Origin: Climacium dendroides
Taxonomy: Eukaryota > Streptophyta > Bryopsida > Hypnales > Climaciaceae
Direction: 5' to 3'
DNA: 64,000 nt
Assembly: GCA_950106755.1 (NCBI GenBank)
Contig: OX467092.1
Span: 7,688,001 to 7,752,000, forward strand
In this document: piece after piece, positions 35,068-46,764 of the stretch
Position numbering within the stretch: position 1 is the first letter of the stretch
Layout of the letters: each line of letters begins with the position of its first letter
Position numbers and translations under genes: made by a program
Notes under the pieces: generated by a model
The model's input: only the letters and a program-made list of their open reading frames with translations
Databases searched by the model: none
Told to the model about the DNA's origin: nothing

Positions 35068-38000
35068 CTAGGTGTGTCGTCGTTGTTGCATTCGGGCTGT
35101 TGTTGATGGTGGAATATATGTACCACCTATTGTCGATGCCTATCTTGCTGGCTCGAACTCCATCGCATTAGGTTGAAGACCCACGAAGTTCTCGTCGTTC
35201 CCCACATCTATCATAGAGGAAGTGTCCAGGTTAACTCCTAATTCCCCACATCTCCCTCTAACGTCAGTACGACATATGACCTTCCAACCCGGCCTATGGG
35301 GATCATTCGAAAAAAACACCTGCTAACAGTGTAGAGGAAATGCAAAAGAGTTTGTATGAACCCTTCCATCTATGTGGTTGAAGTTTGCCATGGCAAAGCC
35401 ATATCGATCCCTCTGAACGTGTGGAAAACGGGCATTGTTGCTCGGTTTCACCCAATCGCAAACAAGGACTGTAGTGCAATGATTTCGATAGTCCAACTCC
35501 AATATTTCCTCGATGTAACCCACATAGTCATGGGTCCTCTGAATGGGCTGGCCATTATGAAGACCCCATCGAAGTTGGCAAGTGAATGAAGCCACGACAC
35601 AAGAATCCCATGTTACAAGGCCTGCTTCGGCACTACGGACTCGTAAGTGCATGCCAAAAGCATACATTTGGCGATGCGCTACTGCAAATCGCTCCGGAGG
35701 TTGCCCATATTGCACAACATCATCATCGACATGCACACCTGCTTCACGGATAGTCCTTACTCATTCACTGAACCAAGTCGCAAAAGGAGGCAAATCTGAG
35801 AGCTCCGTTGGATACCGTATAGCTGCTGAATGATGGAGACGACGGAATTCTCTACGATACGCTTCTCTCCCTTCCCACCGTTGTCCTCTTGCTGTGGCAT
35901 ACTCCCTGCATGTCATAGCCACTGGGTCCTCTAAAGCCAGGGTACAATCGCAGCTAAGTGGACTGCAGCATTCTTTCAATTCTAACGTCTCTTCTGACAT
36001 TGTTAAAAACAATTACATGTCCAAAAAAACATCACAACTGATAACAAAGACGACATATCTATGAACAACTTCTGTTCTGTGACTGCCTACCTTTCGTAAC
36101 ACATAATACATCAACATCCAAGGACAGTATATGTATGTGAAGGAAGAAATTATTTGACTAAAGATATACGCCAAAATAAAGAAAGTCACAGAGGCAATAT
36201 TACTCTATATGTAATGAGTTTGTGTACTCACTGGCGCCAACGATCCAAGCACGCCACATTGTCCAATACAAATGCATGTGCGAAGTTCCTAAACTCATTG
36301 AACATCTTCCGCTTCCGTTGGGAGTTGGATCGAAGAATTTCATCAGTCATTGTTGCTTCCTCATTTGGATCCCACACCCGTTGAGATGTTCCTCTATACT
36401 GCCACATATACTCGGTACAAAATCCAAGGGTCTCATCCATTCGATAGCCTTCTGCAATGCTCCCCTCTAGATGTGCAAAAGTACGGACATAATCTTTCAA
36501 AGTTTTCATGTACCGCTCTATAGGATACATCCACTGGCAATGCACTAGGCCACACCTAAACAACTGCTGCACCAAATGTAGGGGAAGATGCAACATAATG
36601 TTCATGAAGGTAGGAGGAAATTCCTTTTCAAGCATGCAAGTGGCCATTACGACGTCGTGCATCATGTTACGTTCGTCAGCCAAGCGGACCTCTTTTGCAC
36701 AGATTTTTTGGAAAACACGACTCATTTTGATTATAGCAAGGCGCACATTCTCATCTAGTACATTGCGAATGGCGACTGGAAGTATCTGTACAAGAAATGA
36801 AAAAAGGGACAGCCACATTAGCGACCTGAACCCAATCCAAACTTTAATACAACCCCGCATGCATTGATAGACCACTGCAATGCAAATTAAAATAGCGTTT
36901 GTTGTGAAAGACAACTTCTGCAACATAAAATAGGATCCATTAATTAGAAAAAACATGGCAAAAAACATCTGCAGCGCCCCACTGAACTTCAATTGACGTT
37001 TGCATAGGCAGTGCAAGAGTACAATGGAAACCTATGCCAAGTTCTAAAAGATCAAGGTATGAATTTTTGGATTTTTTTTCTTTTGGAATGACATTACCTA
37101 ATGAAATGACAAATTATGAAGTGAAACACATACTTGCTGCATGAGGACATGATAATCATGCGTCTTCATGTACTGCAACTTCCCATCTTCAATGCGCTTG
37201 TGAATGCTCCCGACGTAATTGGAAGATGTCCGGATATTGGAAATAATGCCCACAAACTCTTTGTGTTCATGTGGCTTTAGTACAAAGGGAGCTTGGGGCA
37301 TGTAATATGCATCCTATTCACGTTCATGAGGCTGAAGCCATATTTCTTCTCGAATGCCCAAATCTTGGGCATCTAAGCGACTTCTTGGGCTATCCTTCAT
37401 ACTCAACAAGGTCTTCAATATGTTTTCGCATAGATTCTTCTCACAATGCATAGTATCCAGTATGTGTCTTTCAAGGAGATGCTGCAAGAGAAAGTAAGGT
37501 AATATATTGAGTAAGGAATCTGAATTTCCTTCGTGCACATGCAATCTACTAATTAAAAATGCCAGGCACATGTTCGGGTATCAAATTATACTAGACAGTC
37601 GCAGAGGGCACAAACATAGACATGCAACCCTGCACTTGCGACTGATGACAACCACTATCTCGGAAATGAAGCGAACGTCTACATGATATATACAATGACA
37701 TTACTGAAGACATCTCATTGAATATCATTGAATACATCTCTTTAGACATCAATGAAGACATCGCATTCGACATGAAGAAATACATCTCAATGGATATCAA
37801 GGAAGACACCTCAGTGGACATAAATGATGACATTTTGTTTGTGAGCACGGGTCATTCCTCATGCTAACAACTATGTAGTTCAATGGAATGACTGTTACAA
37901 GTTGGATGTGGGTATTTTGTAGCTCACCTCCCAATACTCTAGCTCATACAATGCACTCAGCCGCTTCACCCTGGTCACATGCACGGGATCATCTAGGCCA

Positions 38001-38310
38001 TTCTCTCTCCCACCCAGATCCAAGTACGATTGGCGCCACGCTGCATATCGGATTATGTCTTGGCCTGTTTGTACTCTTGGTGGTCCACGGTTCTCATTTT
38101 TACCATTGAACCTTTTGTTGCGGCGATAAGGATGCTGTCGAGGTAAGTAACGTCGTATGCCACCGTACACGATTTTCGAGCCCCTTGTTCTTTGATTACC
38201 GAAAACTTCACCTGTTTTTGCCATTCTTGCATCGGTATCAAGTCCACAATGCGGGCATCCTTTGTAACCCTTACAACAAAGACCAGAAATGAGTCCATAT
38301 GCTGGAAAAT
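35068..38310 (-). pseudogene. tnp2: TNP2-like transposase remnant of CACTA2, N-terminus missing
   Basis: Homologous to the CACTA1 TNP2-like gene from the AYGLISGLCCKGYKG segment onward; roughly the first 470 codons, including the first candidate catalytic aspartate, are gone. Exons: about 38310-37928, 37481-37134 (348 nt, same length as in CACTA1), 36785-36232 (554 nt, same) and 35905 to about 35068. LDTMHCEKN and MYPIER are retained. In-frame stops: TAG 37314-37316, TGA 35761-35763 (CACTA1 has AGA), TAG 35323-35325 (CACTA1 has CAA) and TAG 35140-35142. The 3' end is uncertain because the CACTA1 stop is absent; the next in-frame stop is TAG 35068. Not functional. Confidence 0.88.
37697..37834 (+). 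repeat. Twelve perfect-phase 12-bp units in the CACTA2 TNP2 intron
   Basis: GACATT 37697, GACATC 37709, AATATC 37721, TACATC 37733, GACATC 37745, GACATC 37757, GACATG 37769, TACATC 37781, GATATC 37793, GACACC 37805, GACATA 37817, GACATT 37829: every step is exactly 12 bp. Spacers alternate AATGAA-like and TCATTG-like, giving a 24-bp dimer. Confidence 0.92.
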
Positions 38311-38423
38311 ACTGATTTTGACACGTTTTTGCGTGTTTTTTATGACGGATTTTTGAGGATGTCAAATTTCATGTTTCATCGTGTTTTTTTAAACGTCAAA
38401 AAAACTGCTAGTTTCTTATAGTG
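38311..38423 (-). repeat. CACTA2 right terminal region
   Basis: Contains GACATCC, GACGTTT and A/T runs, and ends TTTCTTATAGTG. Only about 115 bp separate this terminus from coding sequence. Confidence 0.7.
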
Positions 38424-38426
38424 CAC
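38424..38426. repeat. Target-site duplication CAC, right copy
   Basis: CAC immediately after the right terminus of CACTA2, matching 32843-32845. Confidence 0.85.
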
Positions 38427-39583
38427 TCAACTTTAAGTTAAGCATTGATCTTGCTAAAGATATTTTGTGTGGATTTGGAAGGCATCTAACACGAAGGCCT
38501 CTTCCTACAGCTTGTGTTGCACCTTTGAATTGCTTATAAACTGTAGCATAGCCAACTTGAGTAATACCATTCCGATCCATGGTCTCACATATCTGGTAAG
38601 CTCCAACAAATTCTCTTATCTTATCCAAATAGAAGTTTGCCATACAGATGCCAATTGTGCTCAATTTTGAAGTCTCGCACATTGATACTACTTCAATCTC
38701 TGATAGTAAAGAGGCAAGGATTTTACCAGTTTCAGTTTGCACTATTTTATCTCCATGCAAACGTTGTCGTAATCTAGTTTCTTGGTTTACAGTTTGAATG
38801 AGATTTGATGTTCTGGGGGGCAATGACAGACTACAGTAATTTCAACCTACGCTTTATTTCACCTCTAGTCGGTACTAAACAAGATAAATCCTTCCTTGGG
38901 CAAACGGTAGTACGGTATCCATATGGCGATTTTTTTAGATTTTGTAATCGCAACTCTCTTTGCTTCAGAGTGGCAATCATTCTCTTTAGATTAGATTTAA
39001 TCTACCTAATTTTTCCCTCATAATTCTCACATAAGGATTCAATCTCAATCAAGTAGTGGATTTCTAACTGCAAAGAATTTTTTTCATTTTGACTTGACCT
39101 GGCATTCATGCAACGCAAACATTCCTGAGATTCAATGTTCAAGCGTTGGCATTTTAGTTTTAAAGATTGGACTTTACTCTTAAGTAATTCACTTATTGCC
39201 AATTTCTCTCAGTTTTCTTCTTCAACAATCTGTCTACTTCGTAACTCATTGGTACATAACTATAGTAGTCGATTCTTCTCTTCAATGTTGTTTGTTAGAA
39301 TCCTCACATTCTCTCATAGACTACTAATTTCTCTCTCTGCTTCATCTAATTGAAATTTTAGTGTATAATCTCTACATATTGATAGACTTTCAATATATCC
39401 TAGAAGTCCTCTCTTGCCCTCTCCAACAAATTCCAACAAATCGCTAATACTACGGAAGTTTGGACGTTTTTTTGAGTCTGGGTGATGAGGATATATATAT
39501 CCATCAATCCATAGGTCGATGGTAGTTGCACCACTCTTGTGTAATCTGGGAAATTCAGATCTTGGAGTTTGCTCATGGAGCAT
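38424..39583 (-). pseudogene. 5' half of the decayed gene split by CACTA2
   Basis: ATG at 39583 opens a frame reading MLHEQTPRSEFPRLHKSG, then WIDGYIYPHHPDSKKRPNF, then a long region rich in E, K, L and Q that should form a coiled coil (SKVQSLKLKCQRLN, NLKRMIATLKQRELRLQNL). After that comes a more globular part (RGEIKRRLKLL, TVNQETRLRQRLHGDKIV, YLDKIREFVGAYQICETM). Lesions: TGA 39314, TAG 39260, TGA 39209, TAG 39002 and TAG 38831 (lowest base), plus a one-base gain in a run of six G at 38815-38820 that shifts the frame. The frame then runs into CACTA2 at 38424 in the middle of a codon and resumes at 32842 in phase. Function unknown; the association of a coiled coil with transposase-like text suggests a mobile-element protein. 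Confidence 0.6.
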
Positions 39584-39717
39584 GCGACTTCAATTTATGA
39601 TTGGAGCATATTTTCTAGTAATAGTTGAGGAAACTTTATAATTCAATCTTTGTTCCATTGTAACAAGATATAGTCCAAACTTAGATCAACTAGAATATAT
39701 CTACATCACGAGCTTGA
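39584..39717. promoter_or_regulatory. Short divergent spacer
   Basis: 134 bp between the ATG of the decayed minus-strand gene and the open frame that starts on the plus strand. If both were expressed they would share this spacer; no specific box was recognised. Confidence 0.3.
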
Positions 39718-40335
39718 CAAGATGGAATAAATGCTTTAAACCAAGCTTGTGCAGGCTCAAGCACCACCAACAATAGCCCTAGCGAGTGTACAGTAATTTC
39801 AGATTCAGACAATGTTGTGATTCCACTACGCCCTCGCAATCCACTATTAGTCGACGCTACTGCAACCCCCGAGGATCCCAATCAATTGGTACTCACTCCG
39901 AACTCAATACTTGCTGTTTACGAGAGGTCGATGCATGAGCTCTCCGATGCACTTGGCGAAGAGAGAATCCAAGTGCACCACCTAACCATGAAGCGAGCGA
40001 ATTTGGAACTTGAGGTGCACAACTACGAACAAAGGAATGTGACCATGAGACGACAGGTTCAGGACACTGACTGGCAGATCTTTGTATTGCAAAACCAAAG
40101 GGTACAGTTGGAGGGCGACTTGAAGGAAAATTTGCAAAACAAAGAATCAGACAAACTAGAAATGAGCCAAAACAAAGAATCAGACAAACTAGAAATGAGC
40201 CAAAACAAGAATCAGACTAACTTTGAACATAGGAGCAGAATGTGTGGACAAAAGCGCGCGAAAAGAAGTGACAGTTGGGACAAAATTTTGGGAGGGAATG
40301 CCGCTGTCATCATCTTGGCATCACTATCATCATGA
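39718..40335 (+). CDS. Small coiled-coil protein or exon, function unknown
   Basis: A frame opens after TGA 39715-39717 and runs to the TGA ending at 40335. The first ATG is at 39931 (MHELSDALGEERIQ); upstream residues (SECTVISDSDNVVIPLRPRN) also look coding, so a 5' exon may be missing. Sequence: a P/T/N-rich start, then about 90 residues of heptad-rich, charged helix (LGEERIQVHHLTMKRANLEL, LQNQRVQLEGDL), two and a half copies of an 11-residue repeat (QNKESDKLEMS), then a basic patch (CGQKRAKRSDSW) and a hydrophobic end. It has no internal stop, unlike its minus-strand neighbour, and is divergent from it. It may be the accessory gene of the same old element. No family recognised. Confidence 0.45.
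   Translation, partial: QDGINALNQACAGSSTTNNSPSECTVISDSDNVVIPLRPRNPLLVDATATPEDPNQLVLTPNSILAVYERSMHELSDALGEERIQVHHLTMKRANLELEVHNYEQRNVTMRRQVQDTDWQIFVLQNQRVQLEGDLKENLQNKESDKLEMSQNKESDKLEMSQNKNQTNFEHRSRMCGQKRAKRSDSWDKILGGNAAVIILASLSS
40135..40219 (+). repeat. 33-bp in-frame tandem repeat
   Basis: Units 40135-40167 and 40168-40200 are identical; a partial, slightly changed unit follows to 40219. 33 bp keeps the frame and encodes eleven residues per unit. Confidence 0.9.
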
Positions 40336-43300
40336 CAACGTGAACTAAAGCCATCCCGCCTCTAGTTGCCCGAGTCTGAAGTTTCAACTTTAGCCACTCA
40401 ATCAAGAAGATCTGAGCCACTAATCATTATTTCATATTATCCGCATCAACAACTATGCTTAATATCTCTCAAGCTAAGGCGGCCTTTTTTTGGCTTGACT
40501 TTGCTTCTAATGTAATAATTGAAACCAAGAATAAATAATGCTCAAATAGTGATTCTAAATTGAAATTCTAAAAATTGGTATTGTTACCTATTTATAAAAA
40601 AATATTAATTAAGAGATAAAAACTATTTATTTTCAAGTCGAAGATAAAAATGAGATTGCTAGAAGTTTCAATATAACAAATATGGCCTTCTATGTAATCT
40701 CAATGACTCTCTTCTAATAGCATCTTTGATTGGGTCCTTGAATGGTGTTCCCATATTTTCAATGGAGAAGATAAGAATACTTCTCTTTTTTTGTTGATGA
40801 AGAGCTAGGTCTATCGTGAGGGTCTATTTACTAATCTTATCTTGTATCTTGTTCTATTGTTTGCCTTTGGCATAGTGGTTACTTCCTAACGGATTTGTTA
40901 TCTCATTGGGTTCTTGTCATTTCTATAGATAATCAAATTAGAAATAAATCTAAATTAGATTTAATATAAATATTCATTATATTTTATATTTTGTTTCTTA
41001 AATATGTTTTGTTAGTTCTGCTAATTGAATGATATCAGTGAATTATCCAGAATCAAGATATTTGTGTTTTGTGTCATATCTTGTGGTTCTAGGACTCTAA
41101 ATCCATTTTTTTAATCCTTGGATACAAGTGAAAAATAAGGGATTTTTAGTATTTTGGATTCAAACTGACATCTTCAAAACCTTGCTAATACTATTGGATG
41201 TTGTATCGTTGTTCTCCAGTTCATAATAAGGACAAAATTCAAATTTTTTTTTAGAGTCCTATATGGGAACTTAGTTTACAAAGCACCTACAATCATATAT
41301 GCCAAATATCACTTCTATTGACCTAAAGTGTAAAGATTAGGACCGATGAAGAGCACTTAAGACTCTTTAAAAATGGGTGGCAGGGGCCCAAGTAGAACAC
41401 ACTACCATATGTCTTTGTGATGAAGATGTCAAGTTCTAGGTTGGAGAATCCATCTATGAAAATGAAGTAGTAAGTTTTTTGCTTTTGCCTTGTTAGTGTC
41501 TAAAATAGCCTTACTACATTGTGAAATCTTGTCTTTTCTTTTGTGAAGGTTAGGCACAATTTCTTCTAAATTGTAATATTGTCCTTATCTCTATGCTATT
41601 AGTTCCTTCATGAGTTTCATTTCATTTTTTATTACAAAGGCAGGAACATGATTGTGATACTTCCATGGAAAGAGTCTCGGAAAGAGTGGAGGGAACACCA
41701 AGTTGTAGATGTTGCAAATGGCCATGCAACAGTCTTGCCATTGCACCCACATTTGTAAACCAAGTTTCATGCAACAATTGCATAGGAGTATGCTTGCTGA
41801 AAAAATGGCTTGCCTTATAGCTATCGCAATATGATTTTCAATTGGATTGATACTCCAACCGACAATTATCCTTCTCCTCTCAACTCTAATTTGGTAGGTC
41901 TTTATCTATATGCTAGACAAAGTAATATCATTTGTAATGTCAATTTTGTCTACTCAACAAAACTCACGAAAAGTAATATAGGGGGATAAATACTTGAGGA
42001 AAGGTCAATAAGTTTGACATCTACACGACTAAGGTCACTTGATTTGTATTTTGAATACTTATCTATGTCTTCTTGTGATTTATTCCAAGAAAGAAATCCA
42101 AGGAAATACTCCTAATGCTATAATATAGACCCAATGTATGACGTCCCAATCTTGTCTAGTGTGTGGCTCATGTCAAATCTCAAGTCAATTCGTCAGGGGA
42201 TCATCAATTTGTCTTTATGCGTGCTCTAACCACTTAATAATATTATATATATTTATTTCTATGTAAAATATAATAATATATAATTCACTTAATTAAATTC
42301 TATCTTCAATCACTCCCATCTAGTAGTTTCATCAATATTATTTTATTGAAACTTTTATTATATAAAAATAATCCATATTTCTATCTCACTTCCATTGTAT
42401 ATAACCACAAGGAAGGTTTTATTCTTTCATGGTGCTTGAACAATCTCCTCGTTTGCCAATTCACTCTATCTTTTACAAGTCAATTGGGCTTAGTCTTTTT
42501 ATTTGGGAGTAGGTAGGTCAATTAGCCTTGTTACTAGCTTGTAGCCGCATGGTATTTGAATTGGACTTATGATTGTCCTATTGTCCACTTGTTGTGACAC
42601 AATTGACTAGCCACCTACCATGGCTAACATTGGCAACTTGACATGTACTATGAACTTGCAATTGAATTGACTTACAACCTCATAGAATAAAATTTGACTT
42701 AATTCCTAGATATTTTATATGTTGATTTGACTTAATTTTAGAATCCAGATGGAAATCTCCAACGACTGTCATTGTGGTCTCAAATTTTGATAACACTTAG
42801 TTTCCTCAACTTGTTTTAGAAACTAACTTAGCTGCAACTAGACCATATCTAGTTAAGAACAACAAGTGAAATTCATCAAGCCTATCTGTCAATTAGACTT
42901 TATCAGTCAATCCGTTTGTTACATTATACACATACATTAGCATAGCCAAATTTAATACATAAGAACTACTTTAATTCTCATTTACACATGTACAAAACAA
43001 CAATCCAACATAAACATAGTCAACTAGACTTAGATTGATCTAACATTAAACACTAATTCTAGTGTTATTGGTCATTTATACAATTGGTGAAAACAATTTT
43101 CTCACATCAACTTGCTCAATTCAAGATTGCTGACTTGACAATCACTCAATCTTAAGCAATTTCCACAATCAAAGCTAAGCTATACAAGTTTGAATTTGAA
43201 ATATCTCCATTAAAGTTTGACAATTAATTCTATGGTTCATAAAATCAACACAACTAGATTGACCAAATAGCACTTACAAATGAATTCACACTCACTTTTT

Positions 43301-43389
43301 CCAAAATTCCACTTTGCTAGATTAATCACTTGGCCATCAACTTACATAATTCATTAATTTAACTTTAATATTCTTATATAACTACTCTC

Positions 43390-43423
<34 letters not shown>

Positions 43424-45255
43424 GTATACAGCACACAATCAACTCGATTCAACAAAGTATTATTCTTACCTCACACCACAAACACTTTCAATTCACCCAA
43501 AACACTTTTAGATAGTCCACATGTACACAAAGTTCCAAGTTGCCTTTGCAAGCTGAAAGTTACTCACATAGTCCATGCAACTAAACACAACCAAATTGAC
43601 AGCTATACACACATTGATCACCAAAAAAGTTTATTAATATTCCACCCACCTCATCACTCACCAAATCACTTACTGTCAATTTGCCAAAGTTATCACATCA
43701 ATGAAACAAGTAGGATCACACTACTTAGTTGACCAATATGATGTCACAACTTAACACAATGACTTTTCATAATCAATTTGACCAACGTCACTCCTACAAA
43801 TATTGATGAAGTCAAATTATAAACAAATAAACTCACAACACTCAAATGAAGCAATTGCACTTAATTTGACCTAAGCAACTTCAATTTATTCTCCATACAC
43901 CCAAGGATTACTTGATCAAGTTGATACAATCCTTATATACATCAAGCATCATCCAATACACAAAGCTCTCACAATTCCAAAGTTGATTTGATCAAATTAT
44001 CACTGTGAAAATAGTCAAAATACAAGCTGTAACAAATAGTCTACTAACTAGACACTTCTCACAATCGATTAGACAAAGCTTTAATACTCAAGCTATAACT
44101 CACAACTTATTACTCAATCAATTAGACAACAACTTCACTCAAACAACCAAGCTATAAACACACCAAATAGACAACAAGTTCACACACCAGAAGCAATTAG
44201 AAAATTACAATTTTAAAAGCTTGAGAATTATATTAAAAAAAAGGAGCACAAGTGTTTGTAGTAAGTCATACATCTGGTATAAATTGAAGAACAAGAAATT
44301 AGACCTAGTCCCAAAATCATGAAGACAACTCTTTACAAGTAAAGCTACAAAGTCCATATGACCCTCTACAAATCCTATCAATTTGTTTATTCCATAATTA
44401 AAAACCACCGTTTCAATTCCGAAGTAATATCTACATTTCTAATTGACACGGCAATGGAAATATGGCAACTTAACAATTCTATTTAAACTTCCACTATCAA
44501 ATTGATAGAAAAATTCAAAAATTAAGGTACAATATCACCTTTTGCCACCTTGTAGTCATTTGAACAACCTTAGTAGTGAGTTTATAATTTGACGGGCTGA
44601 CAGGTAAGTTATAACATCTTGACTTATTCAAGAACTTAAACCATTGAACTCAAAATATAGAATCTAATCCAACTTTTTACTTGGTATTTTCTTAAAATAT
44701 TTTCAAATTAGTTTTAATATTTTTTAAATACTCAAAATATAGTTATTATTGGTTGCACTCATGTTCCTAAAAAATGGATATGTTTTAATTTCTCCAAATA
44801 AATTAAATCAATTAATGAACATTCGAATGTTCAATATTTTATAAAGAAGAAAAATTTCATTTTGATTGAATAATAAGCTTTATAGTAAATATTTATATTT
44901 AAAAAATTAAAAATTCATATATTTAGAAAATTTGGATATGGAACCATAAAGTGATAGGGTATAATGCAAGAGATTTACTAGGGCTCATTAAAGAAATTTT
45001 ATTAATTAGTATTGTTCAAAATCAATCCATAATAGAACCCCCTATAATAAGATTATTCTTATACAAAATTTAATTATATTTTTTACTTTTTAATGATATT
45101 GAGAACCTTGCATTTTTTAAATCATGTATTTCTAAATATATGCCTAAATTTTGGGTAAGAATAATTTTATTCTTTATATATGTAGAACCAAAGCTTCTAT
45201 ATGAAAAACTAATTTTACAAGGGATTTTTTTATAGTAGATTAATTTTGAATAATA
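40336..45255. other. Gene-free AT-rich region
   Basis: No coding frame that I believe. From about 42480 to 44200 the text is full of short words such as CAATTAG, TTGAC, CACAAC and ACTAG in no fixed phase, which may be an old, eroded satellite. A TA microsatellite lies at 43393-43429. Confidence 0.4.
43393..43429. repeat. TA microsatellite
   Basis: A run of alternating T and A with two interruptions by G near its right end. Confidence 0.9.
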
Positions 45256-46100
45256 CTAATTAATACAAAATGAATCATAATAAATCTTATGCATTATAAA
45301 TTTATATCCTATGGTTCCCATCACATGCTTCAAAATTAATACAAACTTCATAGCTAAGCACAACAAATTCTCCTCCATTGCAAATTTGCAATTGAATCCA
45401 TCACTCAATGAAGCTAATTTTCCATTTGTTGAATTACTTGGTGCCCAAATCCCATAAGTATAGGAATTGTGATCATGATCATAGTGAATCCAACTATAGA
45501 AGTTGTAAGTATAAATAAGATTGTTTACAAATGCACATGCAATCTCCATTTATTCAAGATCAAGAAACTCTGCTTGCCCTAAATCAAGGATTCTTACAAC
45601 CAAGCTTCCATTGCAATTGTTCTAAAAAGTGTTGGTGTAGGTTTTTTGAATTTTGTTTTGTAAAAACCTACAATTTTTGAAACTAGAAGTTGATGGTCTT
45701 CACATTTTGCAAGTGCTCCTTTACTACATTTTAGTTGTGGTATTGGAACATATCTACTAAAAAAGGTTGGGTTTGACTCAAATACTTACCTACCCTCCAA
45801 TCAACACCTTTCATGATTCCACCTCCATATATTTTCTTAGACATTTTTTGAAATAATGTAGGAGAAACTACTAAAGCAGTTTTGTTTGTTTCTTTGTCTT
45901 GAATTACAACCCTACCATGAATCAACTCGCAAAGCATTTCATTAAAAAAAGGTTTATTCATTTTATTTGCATCTTCATTTTCCATCTTTGCATCACATAT
46001 GGCATATTAGAAACATTGTTGTATATTGTAGATGTCAATCCATCTTTGGATTTTTTACAAGACTTCAACTTTTCAACTTCATCTTGTTTTTTTCTCATTT
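45256..46100 (-). pseudogene. Exon-like fragments of an unrecognised gene
   Basis: The segment about 46100-45790 reads EVEKLKSCKKSKDG in one frame, then after a shift near 46000 MNKPFFNEMLCELIHGRVV and ALVVSPTLFQKMSKKIYGGG, ending at a good donor (GGTAG/GTAAGTATT, 45790/45789). A possible acceptor (CTTTTTAG) before 45621 leads to a frame with GSLVVRILDLGQAEFLDLE, one TAA, and NSYTYGIWAPSNSTNG. The pieces have protein-like composition but do not join cleanly. Low confidence; no family recognised. Confidence 0.28.
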
Positions 46101-46764
46101 GTCTTCTGTGTTACTCATATTGTAATACAATGTACAAATGAAGTTCAAAACCAAATCAAATAGTGCTAATTGTATTATATGTAATATACATATTGAATTA
46201 GTGGTAGTTAATATAACAAAACATAAAGCAAATAAAATATTTTTTATTAATTCTACTTAGACTTAAAACTACAAACTAGTCTTTGTTTGTAATTAAAAAA
46301 AAATTATTAATTCGTTTCAAATTTTAATCATGCTATAGAAAAATGTAGGAACAAGAAGTGATTAAATGGACATATACTTAAATTGACTTTTCTCCTAATC
46401 TATGGCTACATAGATGTGCCTTTTCAATGGGTCCTTGTGGTTAGATTTTTTAAATGTAAATATTGAATCAATAAGCTAGGAACAGTGAATTAGGCTACTA
46501 TTGTGAGTTATAACTCATTTTAGGATTTTTGAATTCAAGATTTTTGTCAATTTTTATCCTACTCTGGTGCTGAAATGACCTTCATGTTGAAGCTAAAATT
46601 GCTTATTGGATATACTAAAATTTGTTACAAAGCTTTTATTAGATATTTGTATTTATAGTGAAAATTATAGGTGTATTACAAACAATACTTACCATCAAAT
46701 TGAAGCTAAATCAAAAGATTTTTTTTAATGAATCCTTAGTACTAAAAGGTGGACTTGGTTTGTA
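46101..46764. other. Spacer, nothing recognised
   Basis: AT-rich, no coding or repeat signal. Confidence 0.4.

Larger units (their letters stand above)
32846..38423. mobile_element. CACTA2: 5.6-kb deletion-derivative CACTA element nested in a gene
   Basis: Left end CACTATAAGAAACCCGCG, right end (inward) CACTATAAGAAACTAGCAG, with a perfect 3-bp target duplication. It carries only a partial, broken TNP2-like gene (minus) and no TnpA-like gene, so it is non-autonomous. The left 245 bp resembles the left end of CACTA1, with CCACGTCAGC at 33081. The TNP2 remnant begins only about 115 bp from the right end, which shows that the 5' part of the gene, the divergent promoter and the TnpA-like gene were lost by internal deletion. 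A close relative such as CACTA1 could in principle supply proteins in trans. Confidence 0.92.

Noticed and set aside
37697..37834. 12-bp array as a CRISPR array
   Set aside because: Units are too short, spacers are not unique, there are no cas genes and the context is a plant transposon intron.
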